NCBI GenBank assembly: GCA_002733915.1
Contig: NVXN01000005.1
Span: forward strand, 172,164-180,155
Reading direction: 5' to 3'
Source of the DNA: Aequorivita sp.
GTDB lineage: Bacteria; Bacteroidota; Bacteroidia; Flavobacteriales; Flavobacteriaceae
DNA length: 7,992 nucleotides
This document shows positions 1-5,632 of the stretch, in pieces (position 1 is the stretch's first letter; each line of letters begins with the position of its first letter). Under the pieces are notes generated by a model. That model did no database searches and was not told the origin of the DNA. It saw nothing but the letters and a program-made list of their open reading frames with translations. Position numbers and translations under genes: made by a program.

Positions 1-35
1 TTTAGAAATAAGTTTTTCATAACTTCGTAACCATA

Positions 36-452
36 ATGAAAAAAGTTTTTCATAAAATAGTATCATTTTGTATGGCACTTTTAGTGTTACTATCAACTGT
101 TTCTTTTACTGTTGATAGTCATTACTGTGGTGATATTTTAGTGGATTCTTCATTGTTTGGCCACGTTGAAACTTGCGGTATGGAAGTGAAACAGCAATCA
201 CCTTTACCAGAGTGCAATATCTCCAAAAAGGACTGTTGTAGTGATGAGCAACAAAGCATATCGGGACAAGACGAACTACAGCTTACTTTTGATAAAATAA
301 CCTTAAATCAGCAGCTTTTCGTTGCTGCTTTTTTCCACTCTTATAATACCCTTTTTGAAATTTCCGAAGAAGTAACCCCTTCTTTAAACGATTACCCACC
401 ACCCATTATCGTCAGGCATATCTACAAACTTGACGAAACCTATTTAATTTGA
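36..452 (+). CDS. Small exported Cys-rich HYC_CC_PP family protein
   Basis: This 138-residue protein has a basic start (MKKVFHK) and a hydrophobic stretch at about residues 8-25, which reads as a signal peptide or N-terminal anchor. The rest would face the periplasm. It shows the three signatures that name the HYC_CC_PP family of Bacteroidota: H29-Y30-C31, the pair C67-C68, and Y120-P121-P122-P123 near the end. Further cysteines are C47 and C60, giving five in the mature part, and several histidines are present. This could form a soft-metal site or disulfides; that is inference. The family has no established biochemical function that I know of, but it sits beside CusA-type pumps, as here. The stop is 102 bases before the pump gene. 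No Shine-Dalgarno sequence precedes the ATG. A weak -7-like box (TAAGTTTT, 9-16, one mismatch to TAnnTTTG) lies upstream, but any -33 box would be outside the window. The family call is firm; the function is unknown. Confidence 0.85.
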   Translation: MKKVFHKIVSFCMALLVLLSTVSFTVDSHYCGDILVDSSLFGHVETCGMEVKQQSPLPECNISKKDCCSDEQQSISGQDELQLTFDKITLNQQLFVAAFFHSYNTLFEISEEVTPSLNDYPPPIIVRHIYKLDETYLI

Positions 453-474
453 TTTTTAAGCAATAGACCCACTA

Positions 475-500
475 ATCCTATGGAGTTCATCCATCAGGAT
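475..500 (+). other. Bulged inverted repeat, candidate RNA hairpin
   Basis: The left arm 475-484 (ATCCTATGGA) pairs with the right arm 490-500 (TCCATCAGGAT), forming ten base pairs with one bulged C at 495 and a five-base loop (GTTCA). It lies between the small Cys-rich gene and the pump gene, 22 bases after the first stop. The downstream sequence is only moderately T-rich (AATTTGTTGTATT), so it is a poor classical intrinsic terminator. It could be a partial terminator, an attenuator or an mRNA-stabilising element. The pairing is seen directly; any function is inference. Confidence 0.4.
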
Positions 501-503
501 AAT

Positions 504-535
504 TTGTTGTATTCAGTATTTTCTCAATACCATTG
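504..535 (+). promoter_or_regulatory. Candidate flavobacterial promoter for the pump operon
   Basis: TTG at 504-506 (within TTTG, 503-506) is followed after 21 bases by TACCATTG at 528-535. This matches the Bacteroidota housekeeping promoter pattern (TTG, 17-23 bases, TAnnTTTG) with one mismatch in the -7 box. Transcription would begin near 541, leaving a leader of about 14-20 bases before the CusA start. Such short motifs arise often by chance in AT-rich DNA, so the call is tentative. It would give the pump genes their own transcript, separate from the small gene upstream. Confidence 0.3.
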
Positions 536-539
536 TCTA

Positions 540-552
540 ATTGTTTAACAAT
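540..552 (+). repeat. Short palindrome just before the CusA start
   Basis: ATTGTTTAACAAT is a perfect inverted repeat with 6-base arms around a single central T. It ends two bases before the ATG at 555 and would overlap the start site of the candidate promoter just upstream. Its size and position would suit a repressor operator, but no regulator is encoded in this window and the motif is short and AT-rich. As RNA it could also form a weak hairpin near the start codon. The symmetry is seen; the role is inference. Confidence 0.25.
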
Positions 553-554
553 CA

Positions 555-3500
555 ATGCCAATGCTAAATAAAAGCATAAAATTTTTAATAGAAAATAAAC
601 TCGTTGCCGTACTTATGCTCGTTGCATTTGTAGGTTTTGGGACGGTTTATGCACCTTTTAACTGGGAAACTGGAATTTTGCCCAGTGACCCAGTTGCCGT
701 TGACGCCATTCCTGATATTGGCGAAAATCAACAAATTGTTTTTACCAAATGGGATGGTCGTTCGCCACAAGATATTGAAGACCAAATAACGTATCCCTTG
801 ACCACGACGCTATTAGGTATTCCTGGTGTGAAAACCATCCGTAGTTCATCAATGTTTGGCTTTTCAAGCATCTACATCATATTTGATGAGGATATCGAAT
901 TTTACTGGAGTCGGAGCCGAATCCTTGAAAAATTGAATTCCTTGCCAAGTGGCCTTTTACCTGAAGGTGTAAATCCAGCTTTGGGGCCTGATGCCACAGG
1001 TTTAGGACAAATATTTTGGTACACGCTTGAAGGGCGAGACAAAGATGGTAACGTCACTGGAGGTTGGGATTTACAGGAACTACGAAGTATTCAGGATTAT
1101 TATGTAAAATATGCTTTGGCATCTGCCAGCGGTGTTTCAGAAGTGGCATCCATTGGTGGCTATGTCAAGGAATATCAAATAGACGTCAATCCAGAATTGA
1201 TGCGGCAATACAACATTGGGCTTGCCCAAGTTGTAAAAGCCGTAAAGGAAAGCAATAAGGATATTGGTGCTCAAACCTTGGAAATCAATCAAGCGGAATA
1301 TCTCGTTCGAGGTCTGGGCTATGTAAAATCTGTTGCTGACATTGAAAATGCCGTCGTAACCTCTGAAAATTACACCTCTATAAAAATTAGTGATATTGCC
1401 AATGTAACGCTTGGTCCTGCTACACGTCGTGGCATTTTAGACAAAGAGGGTGCAGAAGTTGTGGGTGCGGTTGTTGTGGCTCGTTATGGGGCCAACCCGA
1501 TGGCAGTCATAACTAACGTAAAGGAAAAAATTACGGAGTTAAGCAAAGGGTTGCCTTCTAAAGTATTGGCCGATGGCAGAACTTCACAATTAACTATTGT
1601 TCCTTTTTATGACCGTACAGAACTCATACAGGAAACTTTGGGAACGCTCAACGAGGCATTAACGCTCGAAATTCTTATCACAATTTTAGTTATCATCGTA
1701 ATGGTGTTCAACCTTCGAGCATCCATTTTAATTGCAGGACTGTTGCCCGTTGCAGTGCTGATGGTTTTTATTGCAATGAAATTCTTTGGTGTTGATGCCA
1801 ATATTGTGGCACTTTCGGGAATCGCCATTGCCATTGGCACAATGGTGGATGTGGGTATTATTCTCGCAGAGAATATCATCAGGCATTTGGATGAGGACAA
1901 TAAAAAGCTTCCTATAAATAAATTGGTATATAACGCTACTGCCGAAGTTTCTGGAGCTATTGTGACTGCCGTAATGACCACGATTATCAGCTTTATCCCT
2001 GTATTTACGATGATTGGTGCCGAAGGTAAGCTGTTCCGTCCCCTGGCGTTTACAAAGACATTTGCGCTCACAGCGTCCATAATTATAGCCCTGTTTATAA
2101 TTCCGCCATTTGCGGCCATTTTCTTTAAAAACAGGAATATTCATAAAAACACGAATTACGGTATCAATAGCCTTTTGATTCTGGCTGGGTTTATAGCCGT
2201 GATTTTTGCGCACTGGATAGGTGTTATTTTAATTGCATTCGGTTTTGTGGCATTTGCAAAACTACGTGGAAATGTGTCCCACAAGCGCTCTAACCATATT
2301 AATATCTACCTTTCCGTTGCTGCAATTGTATTCCTTTTGGCAGAATATTGGCGTCCTTTAGGTGTCGATAAAAGTGTGTTTTGGAACCTTCTTTTTGTGG
2401 GCATTATCTGCTTTGGTCTGTTGGGAGTTTTTTCCATTTTCCAAAGATATTATACCCGAATTTTAAAATGGGCACTCGCAAACAGACTCTTGTTCTTAAC
2501 CATTCCAACAGCCTTGTTGATTTCAGGTTTCCTCATTTTTAAAACCACCGGAAAAGAGTTTATGCCTTCCCTCAACGAAGGTTCATTCCTATTGATGCCA
2601 ACTTCAATGCCGCACGCTGGCGTTGAAGAGAATAAACGTGTGTTACAACAACTGGATATGGCCGTCGCGAGCATTCCCGAAATTGAAACCGTTGTCGGTA
2701 AATCGGGTCGGACGGAATCCGCACTCGACCCCGCACCTTTGTCAATGTACGAGAATATGATTCAGTATAAACAGGAATATATGCTGAAAGAAGGGAAAAG
2801 GCAACGTTTTAAAGTAGATGATAATGGGTTTTTTATAATGAAAGACAGTAGTCTCATTGAGAACCCCAACAGGCCTGTTGGTTCTGAAAAAGTAGAGACT
2901 GCCCGGAAAAATGGCAAGAAAGTATCTATTACTGCCGATGCATCTTCAGAAAAATTGATTCCGGATGACGATGGCGAATTCTTCCGAAACTGGCGCCCAG
3001 AAATCAGTTCGCCTGACGATATCTGGAACGAGATAGTAAGGGTCACAAAATTACCTGGCGTTACATCTGCCCCGAAATTACAACCCATAGAAACCCGTTT
3101 GGTAATGTTGCAAACCGGAATGCGCGCCCCAATGGGAATTAAAGTGAAAGGACAGGATTTAAAGCAGATTGAAGCTTTTGGTGTTCAATTGGAAGATATT
3201 CTAAAACAAGCCGAAGGCGTTAAACAGGAAGCCGTTTTTGCAGACCGAATTGTTGGTAAACCCTACTTACTAATCGATATTGACAGAGAAAAATTATCGC
3301 GCTACGGCATTACCATCGAAGATGTTCAAAATGTGCTGAAAGTAGCAGTTGGCGGAATGGTGCTTACCCAAACCGTGGAAGGCAGGGAACGTTATGGTGT
3401 TCGGGTGCGCTATCCTCGTGAATTACGTGGCGACCCATCAGATTTAAGAGATATTTATGTACCTGTTGAAAAAGGCAGTCCCGTTCCCTTGAGCGAATTG

Positions 3501-4337
3501 GCGACCATTAAATACGAACAAGGGCCGCAAGTCATCAAAAGTGAAGATACTTTTTTGGTGGGCTACGTGCTATTTGACAAATTGGATGGTTTCGCCGAAG
3601 TAAATGTTGTGGAAAATGCGCAGGCACTTATCCAGCAAAAAATTGACAATGGCGAATTGGTAATGCCAAAAGGCATCAGTTATAAATTTACAGGAACATA
3701 CGAAAATCAATTGCGTGCAGAAAAAACACTGTCGATTATCGTGCCATTAGCGCTGGCAGTCATCTTTTTGATATTGTATTTCCAGTTCCGTGCGGTTTCT
3801 ACCACGTTAATGGTATTTACCGGAATTACAGTAGCTTTTGCAGGCGGTTTCGTGATGATTTGGTTTTATGGCCAGGATTGGTTTTTAAACTTTAATTTTT
3901 TTGGCGAAAACCTGCGAGACCTCTTCAATATAAAAACCATCAATTTGAGCGTGGCGGTTTGGGTTGGTTTTATTGCACTATTTGGAATTGCTACGGACGA
4001 TGGTGTAGTTATGGCCACCTATCTTACACAAACATTCGATAAAAATGACCCGACTGATAAAGCGGAAATCAGAAAATCCACGTTGGAAGCAGCTTCAAAA
4101 CGAATACGTCCGTGTTTGATGACAACGGTCACGACCATTTTGGCATTGTTGCCAGTACTAACTTCCACAGGAAAAGGGAGTGATATTATGATACCAATGT
4201 CCATCCCAATTTTTGGGGGAATGCTATTGGACACAACTTCTTATTTCCTTGTCCCTGTACTTTTCAGTTGGAGGAAGGAACGTATTGCGAAAAGAAAGCT
4301 CAAAAACGAACCACAAACTATAACTATCGAACAATGA
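555..4337 (+). CDS. cusA: CusA-like heavy-metal efflux RND pump (HME family), Cu(I)/Ag(I) likely
   Basis: This is an inner-membrane, proton-driven pump expected to export monovalent metal as a trimer with an adaptor and a TolC-like channel. The RND plan is clear: first membrane helix at about 12-31, a periplasmic domain, the central helix bundle at about 370-525 with G429-T-M-V-D432 in TM4, a second periplasmic half at about 665-1055, and final helices at about 1060-1240 with T1147-D1148-D1149 in TM10. M731 (DPAPLSM) and M851 (RLVML) appear to match E. coli CusA metal-site methionines M573 and M623. I could not place the third with confidence, though M935 is nearby. At 1260 residues it exceeds E. 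coli CusA (about 1047), owing to extra hydrophobic segments at about 538-630, a charged insertion at about 741-813, and a loop at about 1106-1130. Related Bacteroidota pumps carry similar insertions. The ATG at 561 (MLNKSIKF) is an equally plausible start. Copper/silver specificity is inferred from the methionines and the oxidase gene downstream. Confidence 0.92.
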   Translation: MPMLNKSIKFLIENKLVAVLMLVAFVGFGTVYAPFNWETGILPSDPVAVDAIPDIGENQQIVFTKWDGRSPQDIEDQITYPLTTTLLGIPGVKTIRSSSMFGFSSIYIIFDEDIEFYWSRSRILEKLNSLPSGLLPEGVNPALGPDATGLGQIFWYTLEGRDKDGNVTGGWDLQELRSIQDYYVKYALASASGVSEVASIGGYVKEYQIDVNPELMRQYNIGLAQVVKAVKESNKDIGAQTLEINQAEYLVRGLGYVKSVADIENAVVTSENYTSIKISDIANVTLGPATRRGILDKEGAEVVGAVVVARYGANPMAVITNVKEKITELSKGLPSKVLADGRTSQLTIVPFYDRTELIQETLGTLNEALTLEILITILVIIVMVFNLRASILIAGLLPVAVLMVFIAMKFFGVDANIVALSGIAIAIGTMVDVGIILAENIIRHLDEDNKKLPINKLVYNATAEVSGAIVTAVMTTIISFIPVFTMIGAEGKLFRPLAFTKTFALTASIIIALFIIPPFAAIFFKNRNIHKNTNYGINSLLILAGFIAVIFAHWIGVILIAFGFVAFAKLRGNVSHKRSNHINIYLSVAAIVFLLAEYWRPLGVDKSVFWNLLFVGIICFGLLGVFSIFQRYYTRILKWALANRLLFLTIPTALLISGFLIFKTTGKEFMPSLNEGSFLLMPTSMPHAGVEENKRVLQQLDMAVASIPEIETVVGKSGRTESALDPAPLSMYENMIQYKQEYMLKEGKRQRFKVDDNGFFIMKDSSLIENPNRPVGSEKVETARKNGKKVSITADASSEKLIPDDDGEFFRNWRPEISSPDDIWNEIVRVTKLPGVTSAPKLQPIETRLVMLQTGMRAPMGIKVKGQDLKQIEAFGVQLEDILKQAEGVKQEAVFADRIVGKPYLLIDIDREKLSRYGITIEDVQNVLKVAVGGMVLTQTVEGRERYGVRVRYPRELRGDPSDLRDIYVPVEKGSPVPLSELATIKYEQGPQVIKSEDTFLVGYVLFDKLDGFAEVNVVENAQALIQQKIDNGELVMPKGISYKFTGTYENQLRAEKTLSIIVPLALAVIFLILYFQFRAVSTTLMVFTGITVAFAGGFVMIWFYGQDWFLNFNFFGENLRDLFNIKTINLSVAVWVGFIALFGIATDDGVVMATYLTQTFDKNDPTDKAEIRKSTLEAASKRIRPCLMTTVTTILALLPVLTSTGKGSDIMIPMSIPIFGGMLLDTTSYFLVPVLFSWRKERIAKRKLKNEPQTITIEQ

Positions 4338-5569
4338 TAAAACAAAAAACACATATTAAATTCGTCTTGTTTTTCGGGATATGTCTTTCGGCTTTCAATA
4401 GTTATGGACAGAATTTGCAGACCTATATAGATGAAGCCATTACCAACAGTCCCGAAATCCAAAAGGTTCAGTTTCAATATGAAATTGCATCGGAAAAAGT
4501 AAATGAAGCCAATTGGTTGCCAAATACTGAAGTGAGCGCAGGCTATTTTGTAAGCGAACCCGAAACAAGGGTCGGTGCACAACGAGCAAGACTTTCATTA
4601 AAGCAAATGATTCCGTGGTTTGGCACTATCTCGGCAAGGGAAAATTATGCCAGTTCAATGGCAGCAGCACAATATGAGGAATTGGTCATAGCCAAGCGGA
4701 AATTGATTGTGTCCGTATCCCAATCTTATTACAACCTAATGGTAAACAAAGCAAAACAGGAAGTTTTGGAACAAAACATTCAGTTGCTTGAAACCTATGA
4801 GCGTCTGGCATTGACATCGGTTGAAGTAGGAAAGGCATCGGCTGTATCAGTGTTGCGATTGCAGATTCGGCAAAATGAGCTTCAACAGACCAAAGAAGTT
4901 TTACAGCAACAATATCTGGCGGAACAAGCCATTTTCAATAATCTTTTGAATAGGGATAATGATATGGAAGTTGTCGTAATGAGTGATTTGACAATTCCAG
5001 CTGAAATCGACATCATTTCCGAAGAAAATCTAAAGGTGCATCCAGAGCTTACCAAATATGATAAGATTTATGAATCAGTCTCACAGTCGGAACTTTTGAA
5101 CCAAAAAGAAAGCAGCCCAATGCTCGGTTTTGGGTTGGACTACATTCCCGTTTCAGAACGAACCGATATGACTTTAATTGATAATGGTAAGGATATATTG
5201 ATGCCGATGGTCACGCTTTCGATTCCAATTTTCAACAATAAATACAAGAGCCAGACCAAACAGAACCAGTTGAAACAGCAAGAAATCACATCACAAAAAG
5301 AAGAACGGTTAAATGCTTTGCAGACAATGCTTTCAAAAGCAATTTATGATAGAAATTCCGCAAGAATAAGTTACGATACACAATCCAAAAACCTAAAACA
5401 AGCCGAAGATGCCGAAGAAATCCTGATAAAAAATTATGAAACGGGAACTATAGATTTTAATGATGTTTTGGACATTCAAGAGTTGCAACTGAAATTTCAG
5501 ATTAACCAAATAGAATCGGTCAAGACTTATTATGTTCAATCAACCATCATAAATTACTTAACCAATTAA
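4334..5569 (+). CDS. TolC-like outer-membrane efflux protein (OEP family, CusC role)
   Basis: This is the outer-membrane channel of the tripartite efflux system, expected to form a trimeric barrel with a long periplasmic helical tunnel. I chose the ATG at 4334, which gives 411 residues: it overlaps the pump stop as ATGA, which suggests translational coupling, and it is followed at once by a signal peptide (MIKQKTHIKF, then a hydrophobic core) with likely cleavage after G25, before Q26. A start at 4268 in the same frame would lie inside the pump gene and put 22 hydrophilic residues before the signal. Two related halves, as in other outer-membrane efflux proteins, are visible: helical stretches at about 29-60 and 105-205, then about 231-255 and 305-395, with matching turns near P94-W95-F96-G97 and P298-I299-F300-N301. 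The late G371-T-I-D-F-N-D-V-L-D motif is typical of the family. There is no lipobox cysteine, unlike E. coli CusC, which is a lipoprotein. Substrate is inferred from the neighbours. Confidence 0.9.
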   Translation: MIKQKTHIKFVLFFGICLSAFNSYGQNLQTYIDEAITNSPEIQKVQFQYEIASEKVNEANWLPNTEVSAGYFVSEPETRVGAQRARLSLKQMIPWFGTISARENYASSMAAAQYEELVIAKRKLIVSVSQSYYNLMVNKAKQEVLEQNIQLLETYERLALTSVEVGKASAVSVLRLQIRQNELQQTKEVLQQQYLAEQAIFNNLLNRDNDMEVVVMSDLTIPAEIDIISEENLKVHPELTKYDKIYESVSQSELLNQKESSPMLGFGLDYIPVSERTDMTLIDNGKDILMPMVTLSIPIFNNKYKSQTKQNQLKQQEITSQKEERLNALQTMLSKAIYDRNSARISYDTQSKNLKQAEDAEEILIKNYETGTIDFNDVLDIQELQLKFQINQIESVKTYYVQSTIINYLTN

Positions 5570-5632
5570 AACTTTGTTTTAAAGAGATAAGGGGTTTGAG
5601 AAATTTAGATTAATTATAAAAAATATTTAAAA
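5570..5632 (+). other. 63-base AT-rich spacer before the oxidase gene
   Basis: This is a non-coding gap between the channel and oxidase genes. It contains TTTG at 5573-5576 and 5595-5598, but I find no well-spaced TAnnTTTG box. A 4-bp arm pair (CTTT 5572-5575 and AAAG 5581-5584) is too weak to call a terminator. The last 20 or so bases before the ATG are almost all A and T, as is usual for Bacteroidota starts without a Shine-Dalgarno sequence. Cotranscription with the genes upstream is likely but not shown. Confidence 0.4.

Noticed and set aside
1064..1258. Plus-strand open frame in another frame within the pump gene
   Set aside because: It is fully inside the pump coding sequence and has no signal, domain or plausible start. 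It is a shadow frame.
1607..2119. Long open frame on the minus strand (170 codons) inside the pump gene
   Set aside because: It lies wholly opposite a well-supported RND gene, its translation is low-complexity and resembles no family I recognise, and an overlapping minus-strand frame at 1728-2213 competes with it. Both are shadows.
4268..4333. Upstream start for the channel gene
   Set aside because: It would add 22 hydrophilic residues before a clear signal peptide and overlap the pump gene by 70 bases. The ATGA overlap start at 4334 is better.
5570..5632. Terminator or second promoter between channel and oxidase genes
   Set aside because: The only inverted repeat has 4-bp arms, and no TAnnTTTG box is properly spaced from a TTG. 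The evidence is too weak to call either.
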